In this document: positions 1 through 11,959 of the stretch, piece by piece
How positions within the stretch are numbered: position 1 is the stretch's first letter
Layout: the number at the start of each line of letters is the position of its first letter
NCBI RefSeq assembly: GCF_029784135.1
Contig: NC_073746.1
Coordinates: forward strand, 35,941,378-36,005,377
DNA: 64,000 nucleotides
Direction of reading: 5' to 3'
DNA from: Toxorhynchites rutilus septentrionalis
Lineage: Eukaryota > Arthropoda > Insecta > Diptera > Culicidae
Translations under genes and position numbers: made by a program
Notes under the pieces: model-generated
What the model saw: only the letters and a program-made list of their open reading frames with translations
Databases searched by the model: none
What the model was told of the DNA's origin: nothing

Positions 1-9
1 GGAGTTAAG

Positions 10-1457
10 TCTGTCTGTCTTTCTGTCTTTCTGTCTTTCTGTCTTTCTGTCTTTCTGTCTTTCTGTCTTTCTGTCTTTCTGTCTTTCTGTCTTTCTGTCT
101 TTCTGTCTTTCTGTCTTTATGTCTTTCTGTCTTTCTGTCTTTCTGTCTTTCTGTCTTTCTGTCTTTCTGTCTTTCTGTCTTTCTGTCTTTCTGTCTTTCT
201 GTCTTTCTGTCTTTCTGTCTTTCTGTCTTTCTGTCTTTCTGTCTTTCTGTCTTTCTGTCTTTCTGTCTTTCTGTCTTTCTGTCTTTCTGTCTTTCTGTCT
301 TTCTGTCTTTCTGTCTTTCTGTCTTTCTGTCTTTCTGTCTTTCTGTCTTTCTGTCTTTCTGTCTTTCTGTCTTTCTGTCTTTCTGTCTTTCTGTCTTTCT
401 GTCTTTCTGTCTTTCTGTCTTTCTGTCTTTCTGTCTTTCTGTCTTTCTGTCTTTCTGTCTTTCTGTCTTTCTGTCTTTCTGTCTTTCTGTCTTTCTGTCT
501 TTCTGTCTTTCTGTCTTTCTGTCTTTCTGTCTTTCTGTCTTTCTGTCTTTCTGTCTTTCTGTCTTTCTGTCTTTCTGTCTTTCTGTCTTTCTGTCTTTCT
601 GTCTTTCTGTCTTTCTGTCTTTCTGTCTTTCTGTCTTTCTGTCTTTCTGTCTTTCTGTCTTTCTGTCTTTCTGTCTTTCTGTCTTTCTGTCTTTCTGTCT
701 TTCTGTCTTTCTGTCTTTCTGTCTTTCTGTCTTTCTGTCTTTCTGTCTTTCTGTCTTTCTGTCTTTCTGTCTTTCTGTCTTTCTGTCTTTCTGTCTTTCT
801 GTCTTTCTGTCTTTCTGTCTTTCTGTCTTTCTGTCTTTCTGTCTTTCTGTCTTTCTGTCTTTCTGTCTTTCTGTCTTTCTGTCTTTCTGTCTTTCTGTCT
901 TTCTGTCTTTCTGTCTTTCTGTCTTTCTGTCTTTCTGTCTTTCTGTCTTTCTGTCTTTCTGTCTTTCTGTCTTTCTGTCTTTCTGTCTTTCTGTCTTTCT
1001 GTCTTTCTGTCTTTCTGTCTTTCTGTCTTTCTGTCTTTCTGTCTTTCTGTCTTTCTGTCTTTCTGTCTTTCTGTCTTTCTGTCTTTCTGTCTTTCTGTCT
1101 TTCTGTCTTTCTGTCTTTCTGTCTTTCTGTCTTTCTGTCTTTCTGTCTTTCTGTCTTTCTGTCTTTCTGTCTTTCTGTCTTTCTGTCTTTCTGTCTTTCT
1201 GTCTATCTGTCTTTCTGTCTATCTGTCTTTCTGTCTTTCTGTCTTTCTGTCTTTCTGTCTTTCTGTCTTTCTGTCTTTCTGTCTTTCTGTCTTTCTGTCT
1301 TTCTGTCTTTCTGTCTTTCTGTCTTTCTGTCTTTCTGTCTTTCTGTCTTTCTGTCTTTCTGTCTTTCTGTCTTTCTGTCTTTCTGTCTTTCTGTCTTTCT
1401 GTCTTTCTGTCTTTCTGTCTTTCTGTCTTTCTGTCTTTCTGTCTTTCTGACTTTCTC
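10..1457. repeat. 8-bp satellite, (CTGTCTTT)n, about 180 copies
   Basis: A nearly pure array of the octamer CTGTCTTT fills the left edge of the window. Visible variants are a TTTATGTC unit near 118, two TCTATCTG units near 1204 and 1220, and decay after 1449. Because 8 is not a multiple of 3 and no register makes a stop codon, both strands read open for the whole array, giving 8-residue periodic peptides (RQKDRKTE on one strand, SFCLSVFL on the other). These are artefacts, not genes. The array begins almost at the window edge, so its true left limit may lie only just outside. Confidence 0.97.
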
Positions 1458-2489
1458 TTTTTTTTCACGCTTTAGATTCCTTGTAGCTTCTATCCCACCG
1501 ATGTGAACAATTCTGGGTGAACTCTAGCGGTTCTTTGATTTTGCCAAAAGACATGGTGTTTTCAAAATGATCCATGAATCAATGCCAATGTTCCCACAAA
1601 AATCTCTGAGTCCTTATTTCTTTTTTTGTTCTCTTTCGATTTTTTTTTTGTCTTGAGTTATTGTTTCAGTGTTTGCTATCCTAATATCCATCGGGATTAC
1701 TGCTGTCTTAAATGCAACGTTCTGTTTCATTTTCTTTCGGTTTGGGGTCTTATCTGATTCCTCTCCGATATTTTTTTGTTTTTTTTTTTTTTTGCAGTTG
1801 TTGTTAGTGTATGGTCAATCAAAATAATCCTACCTTCCACATCTTCAAACATTCTTCAGTCTTCTCCGCTATCTCCGTTCATATTTTGTATCCACGAATC
1901 GATGTATCCCAAAAACTCCCACATTTTTTGGAAGGAATATTATTAAGGAAAATGAAAGTTCTCCCAGTGGATATTTCCCGTGCTAGATGATGGTCCTGGA
2001 ATTACATTGCCGATGCTACAGCTATGGTCAACTTCGCTGGGTCCTTTTTTTGGGTAGGTTGGTTGCAATTCAAAGCTTCTTCCAACCGGTTTATTGTGGT
2101 TTGCATTTGCTTCATCTGCTCGTATTATTCGCGATAATCGTTCCGCATCGCCAATATCTTTACACCCTTATATGAGCTAAAGTCTTCGCCACAATTTTCA
2201 CCATTTTCAGATGTGGTTTCCTTTCTTTCATCACGCTCGATACCGCAGCTGTCATTTTCACTGCATCCCCAATCGCACCGCCCTATTCTGTTCCTTAGTC
2301 CGTTCCGATCGATAAAATCGAATTTTTATTCGAGTCACTTTGACCAATCGGGAGCACAAACCTATTCTTAACATATTTTAATCTAGTATCTCTTCTCGAT
2401 CCGCTTCCAATTAAACTTAACGCGGTCGTCACGATCCGCTTTCAATTGAACCTACCGCGGTCAGTAGGTTTTTTAATGAACTTCAACGG
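1458..2489. other. AT-rich DNA, possible ORF remnant on the minus strand
   Basis: No intact gene is seen. Poly-T runs occur near 1620-1650 and 1770-1795. On the minus strand between about 1990 and 2140 a short open stretch reads like a heptad-rich peptide (it contains QTTINRLEEALN), which could be a decayed coiled coil from a retroelement gag or ORF1. It is broken by stops and I cannot assign it. Confidence 0.3.
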
Positions 2490-3110
2490 AAAGCAACATG
2501 TAAATTTTTCGTCAGCTGTTCGGATGAATTTTCGAATTATTCGTGTGATACACCCCATCATTTTCAGCACAGTACTGATGGTAACCGTATTTGCTGTCTT
2601 GTTCCACTTCTTTCTCATTTGAGTTGTTTTTTGTTGGTTCTGCCACATCTCTTCAGTTTGCCTTTGACAATTGCCCAATATCTCTCGATGGTACTAATAT
2701 CCGGAAAATTTGGTGGATTGATAGTTTCTTCAATAAAATTGATCTTGTTCTTCTTCTACCACTTGAAGACATCCCGGTTGTAGTGGCAGCTTGACAAGTC
2801 TGGCCAGAACACCACCGAAACTTTGTGTGATCGAATAAACGGCAAAATCCTGTTCTGATGACACTCCTTCTTTTACACTTTTCCATTCATTATTGCCCCA
2901 GCAATGAAAACCTTCGTCTTCTGTCCACAAGTACGGATATCCCGTAATGTTTGAGTGCGATATTTACAATCGATTTTGGAAATTTCAGGAATATTGCAAT
3001 CTTTTCTCCTGACCACGCCGGGTTCTTAATGCGAGTGGGCAGAATTCTCTCCGGTCTTTCGCGTTCCGTCGTCGATAACCTCTGAATCTGTCTTTCAATC
3101 TTGATGAAAT
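2490..3110 (-). pseudogene. Decayed IS630-Tc1-mariner (DD37E-like) transposase
   Basis: Read on the minus strand, this region keeps the catalytic half of a DDE transposase in several frames. Around 2800-2760 it reads VFWPDLSSCHYNRDVFKW, then a TAG stop where a Tyr is usual, then INPPNFPDISTIERYWAIVK. The spacing between the second D (in WPD) and the E (in TIERYW) is 37 residues, as in the DD37E family. Downstream, in a second frame, lies the usual C-terminal tail ending near IRKFIRTADE. Upstream, to about 3110, is a more decayed DNA-binding region. Stops and frameshifts make it non-functional. Its sequence is clearly distinct from the copy at 19575-20591, so it is an older or different lineage. 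I could not find the terminal inverted repeats. Confidence 0.75.
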
Positions 3111-3224
3111 TTTTACTACTTAAAATGTCGGTAATTTTCCAAAAGTTTTAACAGAAAATCTTTTTTACTCTTAATAACGTACATATTAAATAGACGTTAT
3201 AAAGGATGATATTTATTGATTTAT

Positions 3225-6200
3225 TTATTTATCTTATATATAAAAATCTCGTGTCACGATGTTCGTGGTCGAACTCCTCCGAAACAGCTCGAACGATTCT
3301 CAAGAAACTATGCACAAAAAACTTGGTAGGCATGAGAATAAGACGTAAATTATATATGATACCGTTAGGGTACCAATTACCATATGTTCAATACCGATTA
3401 GGGGGCCCTATGCAAAAAAATCTAAATAATTTTGAATTCTATTTTTTCTCAAATTTAGCATAGGTTCATCCCTATCTCCTATTTATAATCGCGATTTCAG
3501 TATTTTGGTATCAATAATATTCAAATAATCGACCCGTAGTTTGTTTTTCAAAAAGAGCGAATTTATTCACGTTGTTAAATGACAGATGGCACTAAGTTCC
3601 CTTCATTGAACACATTCACCCTCACATGCGCCAATAACCTTAATTCGGTTAAAGTCATGCGTATTGCCATCGAGCTGGAAGACTTTTTGAATAAACATAA
3701 TGGATTATTGAAATTCTCCACATCATACATGCTCGGTTTGCAAGGTGACGATCACGTTATTTTCATCAATTCTAATATAACACCGACTGGAGAACACATG
3801 TATACATTCAATGCGTATGTCGCTGAATAAATTGCTGGAGTCATGGTAGGCGACTGCACAGTGACGTGAGAAATTGTGATTCGAAGAAGAAACAACAATC
3901 TGGAGTTCATCGTTGACACCCACCGTTCATACGACCCTCTCCATCTTCTTATTCAATTGTACTAATGTTTCTAATGTTCCTAACGTTCACCATCTCAACG
4001 TAGAATGAATTGGGAACGTTATAGAGGTAGAGAGCGAACGACTGCGATTCTAAACAATCAGAAGCGGTGTAAGGAAAAATACACTCACTTCCCAGACGCT
4101 TTCATGAGCAACGCCGGCGCAGCCTTTGATATGGCCAGGTCTAAACACATGCATTGACAGATATTACGAAACGTGTGTTCAAACAAAAAAAGAATGAAAC
4201 GTAGAATGAGATTCATTACAACTTTACATGTATTCGGTTCCACACCTTGCTGATATTAGTCGGCTGGATGGCAAAATTACAAAAAATTAGGATTACCTCA
4301 TAGGCACATTTTTAATTTGGATAAACGACAAAATACGCTCTGAGGAAATCGATAGTGTAATTTCCTCAAAAATTCCAGTCATTGAGCTTCGTGTTCTACG
4401 TCTGTGAAACGTAAATTGTTATGAATTTTCGAGTGAAATAAACACGCTTCTAAAACAAAAAAAATTAAATAAAATACGGCTCTATTGTGTGTTCTGTGTA
4501 GCAGAATAATACATTCTCTGCAGGTATCTTGAACGACAATAGTCTCTGATAATTATTTTATATTCTGAATGATATTTTGGTTGAAATGCAAGAAGATCAA
4601 TAGATAAATAGTTAAGTTAGGGTCAGGACTATGCCTACTAAGTATCGAATAAAAATGTTCATTCAAATTTCAACAACTTAAAATTGCTTCTAGGTCAGGT
4701 CAGGTGATTCTTCGATATTGTTACCCCAAACATGGTTCATGACCGGGCGGTAATCTAAAACTTTTATAGATAGAAGATGGAAAATGTATAATGCATTTTC
4801 TTAAAGATTTCACCAACGACACGACCGCAACCTTAGGTGGATGTACAATATATCAACGACTAAAAACTGATGAAGTCAGACATAAAAATTCACATAAAAA
4901 TTAACAACTCAGACATTGACACGGAAAATCGTTCGGCAGTGTCATATTCACCACAGCCGAGCAAAACAATCAATGCTTAAAATAACGTTGAGTTCTGTGG
5001 TTCGATGAAGAGCAACAAATACATTTGCAACAACGAAATTTATATTGATATTCTTCATTCAATTTGTCTACTTTACGTCAAAAATATATTCCTTTTTTCA
5101 CTTCAGATTCATTAATGAAATACATCGATAATGGAATACAAAGTATGGTATGTGTTTTTTAACCCATATTAGGCCAAGCGTTCGAAAAATCGAACAGCAA
5201 CTTTGATAATTTTTCATGTCTTTGGACAGGAACCATATAGTAATGTTTTTGCACCAAAAGATAGCTTAATTTATTAGCTACCACCTATATCGATTTCATT
5301 CAATTTTGAGTAACTTTATTGGATAATAAATTCGATTTAAAGCAAGTATGTTTGGGAGGTGTTTTCAACTTCAATTAAAAAACCCAATAAAATACAAAAA
5401 TATGTGAAGTTTTCTACAGTATTGCTTTGATAAAAGGACATACATTGTGATATAGAGCAAAAATCATTCGATTGAGCCGCATACAGGAAAATAACAGTCG
5501 GGGAAATTGAGTGCTCGAAAAATTGAACGTTGGCCACAACGAACATTTTTTTTTCTGCTGAATCTGAATGAACATCAACACATTTAACCTCCGCTGCGCA
5601 TTTTGATTTGTTTGATTTGTTTGCCATTGCCTCTTTGCCATTGGTTTTTCGCAGTACTCTGGTACTTTGCAGGGTTTGTAAAATGTTCGATTTTTTCGGG
5701 AAATGGATAATTGGAGAGACTAGTTTTTAAGCATTGACATTTCCCCATAGTTAACAATAAAAATAACAGCATATGCTTTCGTTTGAAAGAAAAAGCCTGT
5801 CAGTAATAAGTTAAAATTACATGAAATAAGAAATGCCACATCTCACCTTAGGTGGATTCATTTGGATTTATACTTAGAGATCTCCATTCTCCTGTTCTTG
5901 TTCTTCCCGGAATCCAAAATGGATGCATTTATGAATACCGTATATTTGCTAATTGAAGTGACTTTTAGTTCCAGTATGTTTGTACTTGCAAAAAAAAAAG
6001 TGCGGGTTTCGGCCAATGTTCGATTTTTCGAACAGTCATTTCCCGGAAAATGGAAGATGGGAAAAAAATAATTCTTGAACATTGAAGTTCCTTTAGCGCT
6101 AATAATCGAAAATACAACAATGGCTTTCGTCAAAAAAAATAATTTTTACAGCTTGGTCGTTAATGGATTAATCGTCATCGACTTGGCGCTCTATTCCTCG

Positions 6201-6357
6201 GTATGTCAAACACAAGAGTAACGAACGTTTCACGTATATGTAGATCGTTAAAACGTTTAGACACACTTACAATACATTAGTTATTTTTTATTTAACAACC
6301 AACATATTCAGTAGAAATATTTTTTATTGCAAAACAACGTTTGCCGGGTCAGCTAGT
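3225..6357 (+). mobile_element. Decayed Helitron (Helitron2/Helentron-like ends)
   Basis: The left end begins with TATATATAAAAATCTCGTG near 3235 and the right end is GTTTGCCGGGTCAGCTAGT at 6339-6357. Between them, on the plus strand, are remnants of a Helitron Rep protein. The same right-end sequence closes several short elements elsewhere in the window (13354, 42171, 50060, 59475, 63215), which makes it a true element terminus. Two imperfect repeats inside (about 5480-5770 and 5990-6125, each with a GTTCGAtttttcGAAC-type motif) may be part of the element or a later insertion. No helicase region is recognisable. The Helitron assignment rests on the Rep motifs. The Helentron subtype is inferred from the ends. 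Confidence 0.75.
3579..4420 (+). pseudogene. Helitron Rep remnant: N-terminal domain and HUH motif
   Basis: The first open stretch (3579-3830) contains the pattern D-D-H-V-I...T-P-T-G-E-H...F-N-A, and after a stop continues as IVIRRRNNNLEFI and THRSYDPLHLL to about 3950. This is the order of motifs in the Helitron-like N-terminal domain that precedes the nuclease. From about 4155 the frame reads RVFKQKK, RMRFITTLHVFG, GWQNYKKLGLPHRHI. The LPHRH segment is the HUH metal-binding motif of rolling-circle Rep proteins. A one-base shift then gives DKIRSEEIDSVIS (about 4325-4370), again typical of Helitrons. There are at least four stops or frameshifts, so no active protein can be made. A Helitron Rep-helicase is usually well over 1000 residues; only the N-terminal third is recognisable here. 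Confidence 0.8.
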
Positions 6358-6400
6358 GTGTTTATATATTTATATATTTATTTATTTATTTATTTATTTT
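6358..6400. repeat. (TTTA)n low-complexity run
   Basis: TTTATATATTTATATATTTATTTATT-type repeats directly follow the Helitron 3' end, perhaps marking an AT-rich insertion target. Confidence 0.85.
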
Positions 6401-8070
6401 GTTATTTATACCATTCGAAGCTACTTTTTATTCCGCGATAACACGAATGTTACACATAGATATCCGACTTCATTCATAGAGAGAGAGTCTAAATACTAAT
6501 TCGTTGAACGTTATCGAAAAATGCTGATATCCTGGAAAATGTGTATTGCGTAATGCAGAGAGAATCAAGTATAAACCAGAACGCAATTGAGAGCGCATTT
6601 CAGCTTGAAAACGTTTCCGCATTCATGTAGACATTTCTCCGAAACTGGAAGCAGTTCAAAACAAATTTCATCAGCATGCAAATTTCAAAGAAAGTCGTTT
6701 CACTTCGCCACCTATAATACTTCAATATGATTGATGACATTTATTCAAAATAATTTCATGCAAATCACCGTTACTTTTGCGGTAGAAAAGCACGAGCAGA
6801 GGAAAAAATCAGCAGATGCACCGAATCTAATCCGAATATCCTGGGTTCTCCACACATTTCATGTATCCTTGGGTAAAGGCAATAAGGATCGCGACAGGAG
6901 CACCCAAGAACAAAAAAAAATACAAATTCTACCCAAAACACGCAACTTCATTCCCAGTTCCCCCTTTGACAGCGGAATTACTTTTCTTTCGTCAATTTTT
7001 TCTCACTCTGTCATCTTTTTGTCATAATCGAAATAAATAACAGTAAAAGTCTCCTGATGGATGCCTGCGGGAACCGTTCGTTCGTCGCGGATTTTCCATT
7101 TTTTTCTTCCACCGAGAAATGTTTGTTTTACCTCGATCACTCATACTTACTTATTTGCAACTTTCGTTCCGTATTCATCAACCGGGCCGGGGATCGGCGC
7201 GTCCCGTAATCAATCATATTTTAGGTATTTGCAAAAGAAAAAGAGATGAATAATTTTTATAAATTGCACCCTTCGTTCGGTGTGTGTGCCTTCCGTTATT
7301 AGATATATACTTCTCTGTTGGTCTTTTTTTTTGTTGTTGTAAATCGTTCATTTTCCCTAAAGTCATGTCGACGATCCACCACCGGTCGGTCGTCATTCGT
7401 CCATAAGAAGCGGTTCCACGGCATTCGCTTGTGTCCTCATCGCGCGCGGGAACGGCGAGAAAAACAATCGCACCGAACCGAGAGTGGAACGGGATATTGA
7501 TTCACCCTCGCATTTTTCGGTGATGGGTTTAATTTTAATTTTTCGCGGCGTCCGTACTGATTATCCGGTGGAAACGATGGAATCTAATATCGAGATCTAG
7601 GTCGTTCGCTTTGGGTAAAAACACACACATCATCATCATCATCATCGTCGCCCATTTGGATTATGATGGGTGGGAACGCGGTTGCGGAACTCGTGTCAAG
7701 CTTTGTAAACCTGTGGCCGTATTTTTTTGCGGCCGGGCGCATTTCATTAATTTAAGTGCCAAACAATGAGATGGAAAACCTATCACATCGTTTATAAGTC
7801 GGTCATTCCACGAGAATCTTAACAGATTTTATTTGAATTTTCAAAACTAGTTGAAACAATTGTTGTCTATTTGAAATTTATATTCGATTACGATTCCATC
7901 ACTCTTTCGAAACTAGTTAAATCGAATTCGAAGTTTTCACAACGACTCATGCGATAAGCATTGATTCCTTGACCGTTCGGTTACAGAAGGCACAAAAATA
8001 CATTTGTTCGTTGAAAAAAAAGTTAATGTTTTCAGTAATTTTTGTTGAGAAAAATAGATTGGAAGTAAAT
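6401..8070. other. No gene seen; partly GC-richer, non-repeat-like DNA
   Basis: From about 6900 to 7760 the sequence is richer in C and G, has scattered CpG, and contains a short (CAT)n run near 7627-7646. No splice-bounded coding segment or known repeat is recognisable. The region looks like unique intronic or intergenic DNA. After 7760 it becomes AT-rich again. Confidence 0.4.
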
Positions 8071-8074
8071 GACG

Positions 8075-8575
8075 AATTTCATGCCAACTCGTCGTAGAAT
8101 CGGCAGTACCATCGCAGATAGCAGTGAAACGTTCTGGATATAAAGACATTGGTTATTAAAACAATTTTGCATGCTTGAAATTTTAAAAAATAGACTACAT
8201 TTTGAAAAAGACCAAAGATTTTTTTTCCAATTTTTCTTAAAAAACTTAGTAACACAAAAACTATAATGCTTACAAAACTCCTGTCAAAGGATAAAATGTA
8301 GGAAATTGTTTAAATTTTGAAAAAAATACACTGATATACACTGAAAATTAATTATTCAAAAAATTTCGATTCATTTCTCTCAAAAAGGTATTTTATTTAA
8401 AATTCTCATAAAAATTAAATATGAATAGTCCATACAATTTCCTACGAGTCACACAATCATCGGAAAATGGGCACTTTTACAGGGAAAAAGATTTTCTTAC
8501 AATAACTTTTTAAAGTTTTCTTCGAAAAAATTACAATTTTATTTAAAGTCAAGATAGCGATGTAGTCGGAGAGAT
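8075..8575 (+). repeat. Interspersed repeat, copy 1 (pairs with 48113-48640)
   Basis: The stretch from GACGAATTTCATGCCAACTC to AAAGTCAAGATAGCGATGTA matches 48113-48640 in the same orientation over about 500 bp with many substitutions. The shared landmarks include TGGGCACTTTTACAGGGAAA (8468 and 48531). No coding capacity is seen. It is a transposon-derived repeat of unknown class. Confidence 0.7.
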
Positions 8576-9247
8576 AAAATTGTTGTGGAATCAAATATCG
8601 AGATAATGCGACATGAATAATCTAATCGAAAAATCTCGAACGAGCACGAGCATCTTTACATCCGCGAATGCAAACATTATGGAACTCAATTAAAATTACA
8701 TCCTTCTATAGCCTCATCCATTTACATTTATTTGAAACATAACGCTCTACAACTTAACCGTGCCTTTAGACGGGTTTCATGGATTTATTTTTTAAATTAT
8801 TCAGACATTATTTCCAATGTTCACCCACACTAGCGCGTCTTCAAAATACTTTCATCCATCATACAAACCCAAAGCACATTGGTTTCTGCTAGGAGTATTT
8901 TATGTCGGAAGTCGGAACTTCGAGATAAAAGAGGAAAAAAAATATTTCGCACTTCTAACGAAAAATAAACACACTTTTTGAACATTTCATTGGTAAATTA
9001 TTCGGTAAGTTTATTTCGATTAGTATTTTACGTTCGACATCATATTTTATTCTTATGGTAATTACAGTTTTTCGGTAAAAACCATAATCCGACTAGTGGT
9101 GAAGTGTAACCTACTGAAAAAGAACATCGGATACAGCTGTCTTGCAGAAATTGAGTCTATTTTTGTGTTTTTGAAAGTGTTTTCCGCCACGGTATGGGGA
9201 CATGACGGAGTAGATCCTGGAGACGACTTCGGAAGCATTAGTGAATA
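8576..9247. other. AT-rich spacer, no feature recognised
   Basis: No coding segment, inverted repeat or known element end could be supported between the repeat at 8575 and the mariner relic. Confidence 0.3.
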
Positions 9248-10273
9248 CTAATAGGAGTACCGGTAAGTTTCAAAGTATTGCCCATCGCTATTCACAATTT
9301 TTTCCCATCTTTCTGGCAATTCACGGATCCCTTTGCGGAAATAATCGGCCGGTTTGACGGCTAACCACGAATGACTTCATCAAAATTGGAGCAGTGCTGG
9401 CCAACCAGGCCATGTTGCATCGATCGAAAAAGGTAGTAATCGGACGGAGCAATGTCTGAAGAATACGGCGGGTGGTATAGGACCTCCCATTTTAGCGTTT
9501 CCAAGTATGTTTTGACCGGTTTCGCGACATGCGGCCGAGCATTGTGCTGCAAAATAACTTTATCGTGTCTTTGCTCGTATTGTGGCCGTTTTTCCTTCAG
9601 TGCACGGTTAAAACGCATCAATTGTCGTCGATAGAGGTCCCCCGTAATGGTTTCATTCGATTTTAGCAGCTACACCACACCCAGCTGGTTCCACCAAATA
9701 GCATAACCTTCTGGCCGTGAATATTCTGCGCGGCCGTCGATGTTGATGCATGGCCGGGGTATCCATACGTTACCCAACGATTGTCGTAATGGACCCACTT
9801 TTCATCGCCAATAACAATACGATGCAAAAAAAACTCTTTCTTCTATGCCGTTGGAGCAGTTGTTCGCACGTAAAAAAAAGGCGTTCGACGTATTGAGACT
9901 TCAATTCACACGGCACCCAATGTCCTATCTGTTGGATCATTCCCATTCCTTTTAAACGATCGGATATGGTTTGCTGAGCTACTTCAAGTGTATCCGCAAG
10001 TTCTTATTGCGCTTGTGATGGATCTTGATCGAGTAAAGACTCCAATTCTTCATCTTCTAACTTTTCAGGCGGTCCGGAACGTTCTTCGTCTTCCAAGTCA
10101 AAATTACCACTTTTAAACCGTGCAAACCCCGTCTGACACGTTCGCTCAGTTGGAGCATGGTCACCATAAACATCCACCAAAATGCGATGACTTTCCGCAG
10201 CTTTTTTCTTCATATTGAAGTAATGAAGTAACACTCCCCGCAAAAACACTCTCGTTGGTACGAAATTCGACAT
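9248..10273 (-). pseudogene. Mariner (DD34D) transposase relic, mauritiana-like
   Basis: On the minus strand the gene opens at 10273 with MSNFVPTRVFLRG, followed by KKKAAESHRILVDVYGDHAPT and FARFKSGNFDLEDEERSGPP, which is the first helix-turn-helix of a mariner transposase. The C-terminal half (9361-9621) reads MRFNRALKEKRPQYEQRHDK, ILQHNARPHVAKP and HPPYSSDIAPSDYYLF. The second catalytic D, normally in HDNARPH, is missing because the sequence reads QHNARPH. The third D (APSDYYLF) is kept. After a stop at 9361 the family tail resumes in another frame (FRKGIRELPERWEK, then DGQYFE), ending with a TAG at 9248-9250. The middle third is shifted and interrupted. The closest relatives by motif are the mauritiana group. 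Terminal inverted repeats are not evident. The gene is dead. Confidence 0.88.
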
Positions 10274-10705
10274 ATTCGAAGTGGAAATAAACTATGTTGT
10301 TTACGCTTCAACTGTTTAACATATATTGAAAAATAGGCGCAATGACAGTAGTGTCCCAAGGAATATCTGGTAATTCTGGAAAAATAATCAAGTTACGCCA
10401 TCTGGTGTAAAACCGAAGAAACTTCCCGGTACACCTAATACAATGACCAGAAAATTGAAGAACAAAAAACAAGATACCACTGAAAAGCTGAGATTGGAGA
10501 ACAGACAATTGTGTCAGGCCTACTTGTAGGACCCGGAAAGTTCACTGGATCCGCTGATAAACTTATCCGAAGTCTACTGAATTTTAAAACATAAAAAAAT
10601 CATTTTTTGTGAGTCCCCATTTAAATATTCATTTACCGAACCTTCAGACTGAGGTTTCGAAATCTCATCAAGCCCAGATGTTTTGCAAAACTCCCGGTCA
10701 CCCAC
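10274..10705. other. Spacer, no feature recognised
   Basis: This stretch includes the 5' flank of the mariner relic. A short lysine- and glutamate-rich open stretch near 10440-10530 could be an ORF1 crumb but has no diagnostic motif. Confidence 0.25.
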
Positions 10706-10707
10706 GT

Positions 10708-11475
10708 ATGATCACCAGGATTAATTTGTATTGATACAGATTTTTCAGGCATGATCTATATAATATTTTTTCTCAACTCGCCAATTTTATCCATATAGCA
10801 ATCGAATCAGTCTGAATGAGAGTCATTTTGGCTAGCTTTACAATTAATAAATAACACTATTTTTCTTTTTCCTACTTTTTTCAACATCGTCAAATCCATA
10901 ACAACTATGCCAATCAATGATACTAAAGCTAACATTATGCTTCAAGATTGAACTTATAAATTTAACCCTTTGCGTTCGTATTAAATTTCGACAAGTGTGT
11001 CGAACTGGTTGCAATTTTTCTAAATAATAAAGCAGTGATGTATAACTTTGTAAGATTATGAAAGATGAATAAGATTCCTTTATTTTTTTGTAAACTTCTG
11101 ATAAGTAATTACTAAACAATGTTTTTAAGTTTATGTTTAAAAAATATTTGCTATAATTCTTCTTCGTTTGATATATTTTGCTTTCCTCAAGCATGGATAA
11201 CAACTTTTGTTTATAAAGAGTACCGTTGTCTATTATTCATAGTTGCACCGTTTAGATTCGTGAATAAGTTCACAAGACATTAAAATTCGTTTAGAAAACT
11301 GTTATATTGTTGCATAAATTCTAATATTAGTATACTTTTTTGCTGTGATGGTTGAAAGCATACAAACGACCGCAAAGGGTTGATACAGATTTCGATACAG
11401 ATTTTATGAGAAAAAAACACAGATAAAAAGATTTTTCGAGAAACAGATTTTATTATGGCAACCCTGATGATCACC
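10708..11475. mobile_element. Candidate element with inverted ends
   Basis: The left end has GATCACCAGGATTAATTTG followed by TGATACAGATTT. The right end, read on the other strand, has GATCATCAGGGTTGCCATAA followed by AAATCTGTTT. These imperfect inverted ends bracket about 770 bp of AT-rich DNA. Inside is a 119-codon minus-strand open frame (10844-11203) rich in Lys, Ser and Tyr, with no recognisable domain. It may be a MITE or a decayed DNA transposon. The inverted-repeat match is only moderate. Confidence 0.4.
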
Positions 11476-11959
11476 ACAAAGAAACCATCCACTTCGAAGC
11501 GAGCGTATGTTCCACCCTATTGATGTCAGGTATGATAGAATGAATCATTTTCCAGATACTCCGGAAAGCGGACTTGCAAAAACTCGAGATGCACATCGGA
11601 AACGCAAGTCATTTACCTCAAATGCGACATCAATTTACACCTGCAGCCAAACCAGAATTGTTTTTATGCTTTCCATCATCAGGAATAACTACTACGAGCA
11701 GTTCAAAAGAATTTTTTTTCCACCAGGTACCTAACCCCGCCTTAATGGGGAATTCTTGTTTTGCGGTATAAATAAAAAAATCCGTGGCTTTAAAAATTGC
11801 CGTTATGTCTTTCGATTTTGTTATCAAAAATATGATCTGCCATAGTTTTTACACACGCAAATCAAACATTTGGGTTTTAGAGGATTAAGAATAGTACCAA
11901 TTTTCAATCACTTTCTACCGCAATGACGCCGTATTTAGTGAGGATTTGATGGATGTTAA
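11476..11959. other. Spacer, no feature recognised
   Basis: Overlapping short open frames near 11507-11827 exist on both strands with no conserved motif. I regard them as chance. Confidence 0.3.

Noticed and set aside
5..1468. Two opposed proteins of 443 and 487 residues
   Set aside because: They are translations of the octamer satellite, periodic every 8 residues in every frame.
10844..11203. A 119-codon minus-strand gene
   Set aside because: AT-driven composition and no motif. It lies within a candidate transposon, so it is at best a decayed part of it.
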